Positions 1-5,139 of a DNA stretch of 5,610 nucleotides are shown here, in pieces. The stretch spans positions 1 through 5,610 of the forward strand of contig JANQTT010000038.1 of assembly GCA_030731565.1 (NCBI GenBank). The letters are read 5' to 3'. Position 1 is the stretch's first letter. The number at the start of each line of letters is the position of its first letter. The stretch is from Rickettsiaceae bacterium (GTDB lineage Bacteria; Pseudomonadota; Alphaproteobacteria; Rickettsiales; Rickettsiaceae). Made by a program: the position numbers and the translations under genes. A model generated the notes under the pieces. The model had not been told where the DNA came from and ran no database searches. It saw only the letters and a list, made by a program, of their open reading frames with translations.

Positions 1-114
1 ATATATAGCAATTGACTGACCCACAAGTATGGGTACGATAATTATTAAAACAAATCTAGTTAGTAAAGTTTTTGGGAAAAAACGTTTTTTTAATTTATTA
101 TGTATAGAGAACAT
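1..114 (-). CDS. EnvZ-like sensor histidine kinase, N-terminal fragment (runs off the left edge)
   Basis: Only the first 38 codons are in the window. Reading leftwards from an ATG at 114-112, the frame stays open to base 1. The peptide begins MFSIHNKLKKRFFPKTLL and continues into a hydrophobic stretch (about residues 21-38, FVLIIIVPILVGQ). A short basic amphipathic start with a PKTLLxR-like motif, then a first membrane helix with an IVPxL core, is the pattern I know from alphaproteobacterial EnvZ-type kinases. The gene directly follows an OmpR-family regulator on the same strand and overlaps it by 17 bases, the usual order for a regulator-kinase pair with coupled translation. A weak AGGG lies just upstream of the ATG. 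The expected role is a membrane sensor that autophosphorylates on histidine and passes phosphate to the neighbouring regulator. The periplasmic, HAMP, DHp and ATPase parts lie outside the window, so the kinase call is an inference from the N-terminus and context. Confidence 0.68.
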   Translation of the reverse strand, partial: MFSIHNKLKKRFFPKTLLTRFVLIIIVPILVGQSIAIY

Positions 115-775
115 AACCCTTATTTCTAATGGTTTTTAGATATTGCGGATTCTTTGGGTCTGATTCTATTTTATTTCGTAGCCTGACTACTTGAACATCA
201 ACTGACCTTAAATTTAGCCCTCCTAATTTTCCTGATAGCTCTTCTCTGGAGATAGCATCATTATTTGCTGAAATTAAAGCATCAAGCAATTTTTCTTCAG
301 CTGAGCTGAGTTTAACATTTATATTATTTTGAATAAATTCTTTTGTTATTAAATTATAGCTATTATTTCCAAAGCGAATTAGCTGCTGCTCTTTTTTATA
401 AAGATTGTGAGAATTTATTAGATTGTTTATTCGAATTAATAATTCTCTTGGTTCAAAAGGTTTTGTCAAATAGTCATTAGCTCCAGATTCTAGCCCTTTT
501 ACACGATCTTCAGGTTCAGATAAAGCGGTTAGCATCACGATTGGCATTGTGCTGCCGCTTTCTTTAATTTTAACTGCGAACTCAAGGCCAGTTATTTCTG
601 GCATCATAACGTCAAGTATAATAAGGTCATAATTGAAATTATTAAGTAGTTCTAATGCTTCATTAGCTGATGTGCTTATAGACACTAAAAAACCCTCTTG
701 AGAAAGAAATTTCTTCAAAAGTTTTAGTATTCTGTTATCATCATCAACAACAAGGATATGAGGTTCATTACTCAT
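98..775 (-). CDS. OmpR-family two-component response regulator (OmpR/PetR-like)
   Basis: This 225-residue protein has two domains. The receiver domain (about residues 5-118) has the acidic cluster DDD at 11-13, the phospho-acceptor Asp55 in LDVMMP, the switch Thr83 in MLTA, and the conserved Lys105 in LTKPFEPRELL. The C-terminal winged helix (about 130-225) has the recognition-helix pattern RSVDVQVVRLRNKIE and the closing TIRNKGYVL wing. Length and domain order are those of OmpR/PhoB-type transcription factors, and the receiver most resembles the alphaproteobacterial PetR/OmpR branch. It is presumably phosphorylated by the kinase whose start overlaps its 3' end. The first ATG is used (MSNEPHILVVDDD) because the first beta strand begins right after it. 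There is no clear Shine-Dalgarno sequence. The gene is divergent from the ilvE operon, so it may control that operon, itself, or both. Target genes and signal cannot be read from the sequence. Confidence 0.95.
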   Translation of the reverse strand: MSNEPHILVVDDDNRILKLLKKFLSQEGFLVSISTSANEALELLNNFNYDLIILDVMMPEITGLEFAVKIKESGSTMPIVMLTALSEPEDRVKGLESGANDYLTKPFEPRELLIRINNLINSHNLYKKEQQLIRFGNNSYNLITKEFIQNNINVKLSSAEEKLLDALISANNDAISREELSGKLGGLNLRSVDVQVVRLRNKIESDPKNPQYLKTIRNKGYVLYT

Positions 776-792
776 AATATTATTTTATTAAT

Positions 793-811
793 ATTGAAAA
801 TAAGTTTCAAT
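793..811. promoter_or_regulatory. Inverted repeat in the divergent promoter region, candidate operator
   Basis: ATTGAAA (793-799) and TTTCAAT (805-811) form a perfect 7-bp inverted repeat with a 5-base spacer, centred about 27 bases upstream of the response-regulator start. It sits in the 147-base gap shared by the regulator and the ilvE operon, where a dimeric regulator would bind. OmpR-family proteins more often bind direct repeats, so the binding protein is unknown. The region is very AT-rich, so chance is a real alternative. I could not find a convincing -35/-10 pair for either gene here; the best for ilvE is TTGTTT (835-840) with CATAGT (858-863), which is weak. Confidence 0.3.
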
Positions 812-922
812 GAACAATATAAACTTTATTTGAGTTGTTTACTAGTCCTTTATTTCGCATAGTATATAGTAATTGGGTTGTATCTAATTTATTGTATTTT
901 TAAATTCAAAAAAAAATAAAAA

Positions 923-1801
923 ATGGATTTTAATATATCAAAAAAGTTATCGGATTATATATGGATTAACGGAGAAATGGTTCCGTGGAACGATGCATAT
1001 ATTCATGTATTAACTCATAGTCTTCACTATTCAGGCGCGGTATTCGAAGGAATAAGAGCTTACGATGGAAAAATATTCAAGCTAATAGAACATAGTTGCC
1101 GATTAATTAAATCTGCTACTGCAATGCACCTAAAAGTAAATTATTCTGTAGATGAAATTAGTCAGGCAACAAAAGATGTCTTGAAAAAGAATAACCTAAA
1201 AAATGCTTATATTAGGCCTTTAATATGGAGAGGCGCAGAATCACTGGGAGCTTACAATCCAGTTTTAACAACTAATTTATTAATTCTAGTTCAGGAATCA
1301 AACCAGCCCTTTAAAAATGGGATTAGGCTGGTTGTAACGCCATGGAGAAAAGTAGGGGAAGATGCTATGCCTCCTCAAAGTAAATCTTCAGCTCATTATG
1401 CAATGCTTTCTATTTCCCAGAAAATGGCTCAAGACGAAGGTTATGATGATTGTTTAATACTTGACAGATTCGATGATATTGCTGAATGCAGTACTACAAA
1501 TATTTTCTTTGGTCGGGAAGGTGAGCTTGTTACTCCAATTGCGGATAGATTCCTGAATGGTATTACTCGTCAAACAGTTATTGAAATCGCTAGGAGCATG
1601 GGTATAAAAGTAAGAGAAAAAAGGCTAATGCTAGAAGATATTGCGCAGTATGATGCATGCTTTTCTACGGGCACTTCGGCCGAAATTCGTGGTATATCCG
1701 AGATTAATACAGGCGAAGGACGGCATTTAAATTTTCCTAATGATGCCTTAGTGGGCAAATTGCAACTTGAATACGGAAAATTAGTAGGCAAAAAATTATG
1801 A
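923..1801 (+). CDS. ilvE: Branched-chain amino acid aminotransferase
   Basis: A PLP-dependent fold-type IV aminotransferase of 292 residues, normal length for the family. It interconverts leucine, isoleucine and valine with their 2-oxo acids, using glutamate/2-oxoglutarate, in the cytoplasm. Visible landmarks are the N-terminal WINGEMVPWNDAYIHVLTHSLHYS block, FEGIRAY at 41-47, the likely PLP lysine Lys154 in SKSSAHYAML, the cofactor-binding Glu188 in AECSTTNIFF, GITRQTV at 213-219, and TGTSAEI at 249-255. The ATG at 923 is the only start that keeps the N-terminal block. It has an A-rich leader but no clear ribosome binding site. It is the first gene of the operon, and its TGA overlaps the dapA ATG by 4 bases. 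In a reduced genome lacking full branched-chain synthesis, such an enzyme may mainly work in catabolism or salvage; that is an inference. A D-amino-acid or aminodeoxychorismate-type relative is less likely given the length and motifs. Confidence 0.95.
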   Translation: MDFNISKKLSDYIWINGEMVPWNDAYIHVLTHSLHYSGAVFEGIRAYDGKIFKLIEHSCRLIKSATAMHLKVNYSVDEISQATKDVLKKNNLKNAYIRPLIWRGAESLGAYNPVLTTNLLILVQESNQPFKNGIRLVVTPWRKVGEDAMPPQSKSSAHYAMLSISQKMAQDEGYDDCLILDRFDDIAECSTTNIFFGREGELVTPIADRFLNGITRQTVIEIARSMGIKVREKRLMLEDIAQYDACFSTGTSAEIRGISEINTGEGRHLNFPNDALVGKLQLEYGKLVGKKL

Positions 1802-2688
1802 TTTTAAATATTTTTGATGGCACGATCACAGCGTTAATAACGCCTTTTTTTCAAGGAGAAATTGATTTTAAGTCATTGAAGGCTTTAATAGATAGACAAA
1901 TAAAGTCAGGTATTAATGGAATAGTAATTGGTGGCTCTACTGGGGAAGGAAGTTGCCTTAACGAAGAACAATATTTTAAATTAGTTGAAGTTGCTTCTGA
2001 ATATGCTGCCAATAGAATAAATATATTTGCTGGAATGACGGCAGTTAGTACTAACGAAGCGCTTATTAAGCTAAATAAATTATCAAATTTTTCTATAAAC
2101 GGTATAATGTGCACAGCGCCGCACTACATTAAACCTGAACAAGAAGGTTTGTTCCAGCATTTTAAGGCGATTCATGCGGCAAGTAGCCTTCCACTAATGT
2201 TGTATATTCATCCAGGCAGAACAGCTTGCGATTTTGCGGATGATACAATATTTAAGATTATGGAACTTGAAAGGTTTGTTGCTATTAAAGATGCGACTTC
2301 GGATCTTGAAAAGCCTCTTCGAATATTACCAAAAAGTGATATTAATATGCTGACAGGAAATGATAGTGCTGTTTTGTCATATTATGCTAATGGTGGTTGT
2401 GGATGTGTATCTGTTATTTCGAACATTTTTCCAAAATTATGCAAGCAAATAGACAATTCATGGAAGAATGGCGAAATAGGAAAGGCGCTTGTTATACAAA
2501 GGGAACTTGCGCCATTATATTCTGCGATTTTTGCAGAAAGTAATCCCATTGGAATAAAATATGCGGCATATAAATTAGGCTTATGTTCAGAAGAAATTCT
2601 GTTGCCATTGACTTTCGCGAGTAGCGCTGTAAGAAGCGGGATTGATATTGAATTAGAACGTTTGAAGGTCTTTGAGGAGAATGTCTAA
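1798..2688 (+). CDS. dapA: 4-hydroxy-tetrahydrodipicolinate synthase (dihydrodipicolinate synthase)
   Basis: A class I aldolase of the DapA/NAL family, 296 residues, forming a TIM barrel. It condenses pyruvate with L-aspartate semialdehyde, the first committed step of the diaminopimelate/lysine branch that supplies peptidoglycan. Active-site residues can be matched to the well-known E. coli set: Ser47-Thr48 in GGSTGEG (pyruvate binding), Tyr110 in TAPHYIKP, catalytic Tyr136 and substrate-binding Arg141 in YIHPGRT, and the Schiff-base Lys164 in AIKDATSD. The VSVISNIFP stretch near 204-212 is also typical. The start overlaps the ilvE stop (ATGA), so translation is probably coupled. Its 3' end overlaps smpB by 8 bases; a dapA-smpB adjacency is familiar in alphaproteobacteria. 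N-acetylneuraminate lyase or other family members cannot be fully excluded by sequence alone, but residues and context favour DapA. Confidence 0.94.
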   Translation: MILNIFDGTITALITPFFQGEIDFKSLKALIDRQIKSGINGIVIGGSTGEGSCLNEEQYFKLVEVASEYAANRINIFAGMTAVSTNEALIKLNKLSNFSINGIMCTAPHYIKPEQEGLFQHFKAIHAASSLPLMLYIHPGRTACDFADDTIFKIMELERFVAIKDATSDLEKPLRILPKSDINMLTGNDSAVLSYYANGGCGCVSVISNIFPKLCKQIDNSWKNGEIGKALVIQRELAPLYSAIFAESNPIGIKYAAYKLGLCSEEILLPLTFASSAVRSGIDIELERLKVFEENV

Positions 2689-3139
2689 TATTTTAAAAAT
2701 TGTTGCTAACAATAAGCGTGCGCAGTTTGACTATTTTATTGATGAAAAATTTGAAGCCGGCATTGTCCTAACAGGTAGTGAAGTAAAAGCAATTAGAGAA
2801 GGGAAGGTCGCCCTAGCTGATAGTCATGCAGCTTTAGGTAATGGTGAATTATATCTTTACAATTGCCATATTAATGAATATGAAAAAGCTAATAGGTTTA
2901 ATCATGCAACTAGAAGGCCAAGAAAATTGCTCCTCAAGAAGCGAGAAATTCAAAAAATAATTGGTAAAATCAAATTAAGAGGTTACACTCTAGTAGCACT
3001 CTGTATGTATTTTAATAAAAAAAATATGGTTAAAGTCGAGCTAGGCCTTTCTAGAGGTAAAAAGCAGCACGATAAAAGGCAAACTATAAAAGAAAAAGAT
3101 TGGCAAAGAGAACAAGGTCGTATAATTAGAGATAAGTAA
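2681..3139 (+). CDS. smpB: SsrA (tmRNA)-binding protein SmpB
   Basis: A 152-residue protein that binds tmRNA and brings it to stalled ribosomes for trans-translation, so that unfinished peptides are tagged for degradation. The family signatures are clear: KIVANNKRAQFDYFIDE at the start, EAGIVLTGSEVKAIREGK (25-42) of the OB-fold, and the basic tail GKKQHDKRQTIKEKDWQRE (126-144), which in SmpB folds in the decoding centre. Length is normal. I take the ATG at 2681, not the TTG at 2672 in the same frame, because MSNILKIVANN matches the family's usual N-terminus. A GAGG stretch (2674-2677) sits unusually close to this ATG, with a GAAGG further up at 2664-2668. The gene begins inside the end of dapA and its TAA shares a base with the sppA ATG (TAATG). 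The tmRNA gene itself is not in the window. Confidence 0.97.
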   Translation: MSNILKIVANNKRAQFDYFIDEKFEAGIVLTGSEVKAIREGKVALADSHAALGNGELYLYNCHINEYEKANRFNHATRRPRKLLLKKREIQKIIGKIKLRGYTLVALCMYFNKKNMVKVELGLSRGKKQHDKRQTIKEKDWQREQGRIIRDK

Positions 3140-4062
3140 TGAATTTAAGTCCAGACTATTTAATTGAAAGAAAAAGAAATAAAAAACAATTGGCAAAGTG
3201 GAAGCTCTTTTCGCTGTTACTACTAATTTTAATATTAATAATTTTTGTAGGTAAAAATTATTCTTCGGAGCTAAACGTTGCTTCAACGCCATTACAAGGT
3301 AATGATTATATTGGCAGAATTAGAGTTAACGATATTATCGCAGATGACTTAGATGTAATTGAAAACTTAGAAAAAATTGCCGATAATAAAAAAGTCAAAG
3401 CCTTGATTGTACATATTAATAGCCCAGGTGGAAGCGTGGTTGGGTCAGAAATGTTATATAATAGTATAAGTAAGCTTTCAAAAAATATCCCTATAGCAGT
3501 TGTCATGGGTTCAGTTGCTGCGTCAGGAGGCTATATGACAGCGCTTGCTGGCGATTATATTATTGCTCACAATGGAACAATCACTGGCTCAATCGGCGTG
3601 CTTATGCAGTCTGCAGAGATTACAGAACTTGCTGATACAATCGGAGTAAAATTTACAAATTTTAAATCAGCTGAACTAAAAGCCAATCCAAGTTTTACAG
3701 AAAAATTGACTCCAGAAGCTTACCAAGCAACAATGGATAGTATATACGAGGTTTATGACTATTTTATTGAATTGGTAGCAGCAAGGCGCAACCTTGATAT
3801 TGAATATGTTAAAAAATTAGCTGATGGAAGAATATATTCTGGTCGCCAAGCCCTTGATTTAAAGTTGATAGATGCGATCGGTAATGAAGATACAGCTAGG
3901 AACTGGCTTGAAAAAGAAAAAGGTATTCCAGAAAAACTCTTAGTACGAGATATAAAACTTAAGCCCCATGAAAAATTTATCGATATATTACTTAGAGACT
4001 TCAATTCAACGGTTTCAAACCTTATAAATAGCAGTTTTAATGGTTTAAAATCAATTATGTAG
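3139..4062 (+). CDS. sppA: Signal peptide peptidase SppA-like serine protease (S49 family), membrane-anchored
   Basis: A 307-residue short-form S49 peptidase, as found in many alphaproteobacteria and Gram-positives, not the double-length E. coli type. A basic cytoplasmic start (RKRNKKQLAKWK) leads into one membrane anchor at about 24-38. The protease domain (about 57-265) should face the periplasm. Motifs seen are VHINSPGGSVVGSEML (91-106), the nucleophile Ser129 in VAASGGYMTALAGD, TGSIGVLM (149-156), and a Lys in KSAELKANPSF. Lys181 lies 52 residues after the serine, the same spacing as the Ser147/Lys199 pair of Bacillus SppA, so it is the probable catalytic base. ADGRIYSGRQALDLKLID (228-245) is the usual C-terminal S49 block. 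The family cleaves leftover signal peptides in the membrane and may take part in envelope quality control. Its start overlaps the smpB stop by one base, so translation is probably coupled. Confidence 0.94.
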   Translation: MNLSPDYLIERKRNKKQLAKWKLFSLLLLILILIIFVGKNYSSELNVASTPLQGNDYIGRIRVNDIIADDLDVIENLEKIADNKKVKALIVHINSPGGSVVGSEMLYNSISKLSKNIPIAVVMGSVAASGGYMTALAGDYIIAHNGTITGSIGVLMQSAEITELADTIGVKFTNFKSAELKANPSFTEKLTPEAYQATMDSIYEVYDYFIELVAARRNLDIEYVKKLADGRIYSGRQALDLKLIDAIGNEDTARNWLEKEKGIPEKLLVRDIKLKPHEKFIDILLRDFNSTVSNLINSSFNGLKSIM

Positions 4063-4071
4063 GCGCAATAG

Positions 4072-4326
4072 ATGGCAACAAAAAAAGATTTGGTTGATAA
4101 TTTAGTAAAAAAACTTGGTTACCTAAACCAAAAAGATGCTGCATTTGCTGTTGACTGTATTTTAAATTATATAAAAGACGAATTAGCAAAAGGTAATCGT
4201 CTTGAGCTTCGTGGTTTTGGAAGCCTTTCAATTAGACCTAGAAAATATGCCGGACGTGAGGGCGAGGAGTATAATACAGTTTACTATAGAATGTCTAAAA
4301 ATATCCAAGATGACTTAAATAAGTGA
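4072..4326 (+). CDS. ihfB: HU/IHF-family nucleoid DNA-binding protein (IHF beta-like, shortened arm)
   Basis: A small basic-acidic protein of 84 residues. The N-terminal helices (MATKKDLVDNLVKKLG... to about residue 41) and the GNRLELRGFGSLSIRPRK strand (41-58) are the classic HU/IHF dimer fold. Position directly after sppA is where alphaproteobacteria usually keep ihfB (himD), which supports the beta-subunit label. After GFGSLSIR the protein departs from the norm: the beta-arm, which in HU/IHF carries an RNPxTG-like tip with an intercalating proline, is replaced by a shorter segment (AGREGEEYNTVYYRMSKN, 60-77) with no proline after Pro56. The protein is about ten residues shorter than E. coli IhfB. 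It likely still dimerises and binds DNA, but the manner of bending may differ. The gap after sppA is 9 bases, and the only hint of a ribosome binding site is an AGG overlapping the sppA stop. It is the last gene of the operon. Confidence 0.85.
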   Translation: MATKKDLVDNLVKKLGYLNQKDAAFAVDCILNYIKDELAKGNRLELRGFGSLSIRPRKYAGREGEEYNTVYYRMSKNIQDDLNK

Positions 4327-4339
4327 TAGCCGCTATCAC
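4323..4339 (+). terminator. Small hairpin overlapping the ihfB stop codon, possible operon end
   Basis: GTGATAG (4323-4329) and CTATCAC (4333-4339) form a perfect 7-bp stem with a 3-base loop. The stem includes the ihfB TGA. The following bases (ACAAATTTATTAA) are AT-rich but have no real T-run, so this is at best a weak intrinsic terminator. It may instead protect the 3' end or mark a Rho-dependent end. Confidence 0.35.
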
Positions 4340-4350
4340 AAATTTATTAA

Positions 4351-4520
4351 GTGTCATTTCGAATTTCTCGTAAGTTGTCCTAAGTATCTCATAGTCATAC
4401 TGAGCTCTCTCCACCGGCCATCCTGAACTGGTTTGGAGGATCTCAAGAAACCAATTCAATGTACACTTTGTTTAAGATCCTGAAACCAGTTCAGGATGAC
4501 CATAGGGGTAGTTGACTATG
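4351..4520. repeat. Palindromic intergenic repeat element with degenerate outlying copies
   Basis: The core is a long imperfect inverted repeat. CATCCTGAACTGGTTT (4419-4434) is matched perfectly by its reverse complement at 4483-4498. Pairing goes on outward after one mismatch (GG 4416-4417 with CC 4500-4501) and inward after a small asymmetric bulge (AGGATCT 4437-4443 with AGATCCT 4475-4481), leaving a loop of about 31 bases. An outer pair, CATAGTCA (4390-4397) and TGACTATG (4513-4520), brackets the core, so the element is about 131 bases. Each arm resembles the common unit GTCATCCTGAAC..GTTTCAGGATC found scattered in many bacterial genomes, including intracellular ones. Weaker copies of the same motif occur at 4353-4363 and 4394-4404. 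There is no open frame through it and no flanking T-run. It lies between convergent genes, where a folded RNA could stabilise or end transcripts from both sides. Confidence 0.75.
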
Positions 4521-4542
4521 ATGCTTAGGAAGGCTATATCAA

Positions 4543-4713
4543 TTACTTTGGCGCGTGTTGTTCTTCCGAATCTTCCATACGAATTATCATGTCATCAACT
4601 TCTTCTGATATTTGTGCTAAACCGCCCTCTGGAAGGTAATGTTCAATTATTTTATCTGAAAAAATTAGTAGCAATGCGGATAAAGCTACTATAAGTGAAA
4701 TAAACGTTGTCAT
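4543..4713 (-). CDS. Small single-pass membrane protein, unknown function
   Basis: A 56-residue frame reads leftwards from an ATG at 4713-4711 to a TAA at 4545-4543. I do not recognise the family. The start is supported by an AGAGG ribosome binding site seven bases upstream, the clearest in the window. Residues 3-18 (TFISLIVALSALLLIF) form one strongly hydrophobic segment fit to be a membrane anchor or uncleaved signal. The rest is hydrophilic and acidic: eleven Asp/Glu against three Lys/Arg between residues 20 and 56. A promoter-like pair lies 66 to 95 bases upstream. It converges on the ihfB operon, with the palindromic repeat between them. In many alphaproteobacteria a small LapA-type (DUF1049) membrane gene follows ihfB, but that one is co-directional and longer, and I see no DUF1049 motif here. 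Codon composition does not separate it from its surroundings, so conservation in relatives would be the real test. Confidence 0.6.
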   Translation of the reverse strand: MTTFISLIVALSALLLIFSDKIIEHYLPEGGLAQISEEVDDMIIRMEDSEEQHAPK

Positions 4714-4778
4714 TCTGAACCTCTTATATTTAATATATTTTACATATTTACAGCCGTTTACTTTTGGACTATCTAGGT

Positions 4779-4808
4779 AATATAGTTTTAGTCTTATTTC
4801 ATTTGCAA
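4779..4808 (-). promoter_or_regulatory. Candidate promoter for the small membrane protein gene
   Basis: On the minus strand TTGCAA (4808-4803) and TATATT (4784-4779) form a sigma-70-like pair with an 18-base spacer, matching four and five of the six consensus bases. Transcription would begin about 60 bases upstream of the ATG at 4713. Such pairs arise by chance in AT-rich DNA, so confidence is modest. Confidence 0.35.
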
Positions 4809-4878
4809 ACTTAGTATCTAATCCGAGTTAAACGACTACATTACACCTATCCCATAAGTTAATCTTAATTGTTATTTG

Positions 4879-4894
4879 TTAATTTACAGTTAAC
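4879..4894. promoter_or_regulatory. CtrA-type binding site (TTAA-N7-TTAAC)
   Basis: TTAATTTACAGTTAAC matches the full CtrA consensus TTAA-N7-TTAAC exactly, and with the preceding G it is also symmetric (GTTAA-N7-TTAAC). CtrA is the cell-cycle response regulator of alphaproteobacteria, including Rickettsiales. The site lies 10 bases upstream of a perfect -35 hexamer (TTGACA, 4905-4910). Chance matches are not rare in AT-rich DNA, and the organism's class is itself inferred. Confidence 0.42.
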
Positions 4895-4904
4895 GCTAAG
4901 CTTA

Positions 4905-4932
4905 TTGACAACATAAAATTTTATTGCTTAAT
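4905..4932 (+). promoter_or_regulatory. Candidate plus-strand promoter next to the CtrA-type site
   Basis: TTGACA at 4905-4910 is a perfect -35 hexamer. CTTAAT at 4927-4932, after a 16-base spacer, matches four of six -10 positions. The hydrolase start is about 200 bases away, so the leader would be long. The nearer pair TTGAAT (5056-5061)/TATATA (5080-5085) would give a leader of about 50 bases and may be the hydrolase's main promoter. Confidence 0.3.
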
Positions 4933-5139
4933 TGACCTATCCATTAAGAAAATGTAATATATATAGTCATCCACTTTGAACTTGGTATGTTGTTGCTTGT
5001 ACTTCTGTCTATTAGATATAGGTTTCGCTTCTTGCGCTAAAAGCCAAAATTCAAATTGAATAACTATAGCTCTAAACAATATATAAACGCGTATTATGGC
5101 GCATTAGGTTAATTAAATTAAAAGCAAATTCTAATAAAA

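Larger units (their letters stand above)
4714..5139. other. Gene-free intergenic region between divergent genes
   Basis: These 426 bases have no coding frame I can support; stops are dense in all frames. They separate the minus-strand small membrane gene from the plus-strand hydrolase, so they should hold both promoters. Within them I see a CtrA-type site, one candidate minus-strand promoter, and two plus-strand promoter-like pairs. These are TTGACA (4905-4910) with CTTAAT (4927-4932, 16-base spacer), and TTGAAT (5056-5061) with TATATA (5080-5085, 18-base spacer). I find no tRNA fold or recognisable small RNA. An untranslated RNA driven by the 4905 promoter is possible but unsupported. Confidence 0.6.

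Noticed and set aside
19..34. ACCCA...TGGGT 5-bp hairpin
   Set aside because: The stem is short and lies within the kinase frame; there is no T-run or RNA gene context.
77..90. Perfect palindrome AAAAAACGTTTTTT
   Set aside because: It has no loop-forming spacer, lies inside the start of the kinase gene, and is explained by Lys and Phe codons in AT-rich DNA.
1570..1791. Minus-strand open frame of 73 codons inside ilvE
   Set aside because: It lies wholly within a well-supported gene, has no known motif and no ribosome binding site; it is an antisense shadow.
1851..2114. Minus-strand open frame of 87 codons inside dapA
   Set aside because: It is antisense to a conserved enzyme with intact active-site codons, and its peptide looks like no known protein.
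3041..3292. Minus-strand open frame across the smpB/sppA junction with a hydrophobic peptide
   Set aside because: The hydrophobic look comes from reading the Lys-rich end of smpB and the sppA anchor in reverse; there is no independent support.
3306..4004. Two minus-strand open frames inside sppA (3306-3506 and 3759-4004)
   Set aside because: Both are antisense shadows of the S49 protease gene and show no motif.
4512..4694. Plus-strand open frame of 60 codons after the palindromic repeat
   Set aside because: It starts in the repeat without a ribosome binding site and is the reverse of the better-supported minus-strand small membrane gene.
4845..4942. Direct repeat ACCTATCC at 4845-4852 and 4935-4942
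   Set aside because: Only 8 bases match, with different flanks; this is within chance expectation for a region this size.
4987..5040. Plus-strand frame of 17 codons beginning MLLLVLLS
   Set aside because: It is too short, has no ribosome binding site and no leader-peptide features such as an attenuator hairpin.
4327..5139. Possible tRNA, tmRNA or other structured RNA in the intergenic stretches
   Set aside because: I looked for clover-leaf arms, a T-loop motif and a CCA end and found none; the only strong fold is the palindromic repeat.
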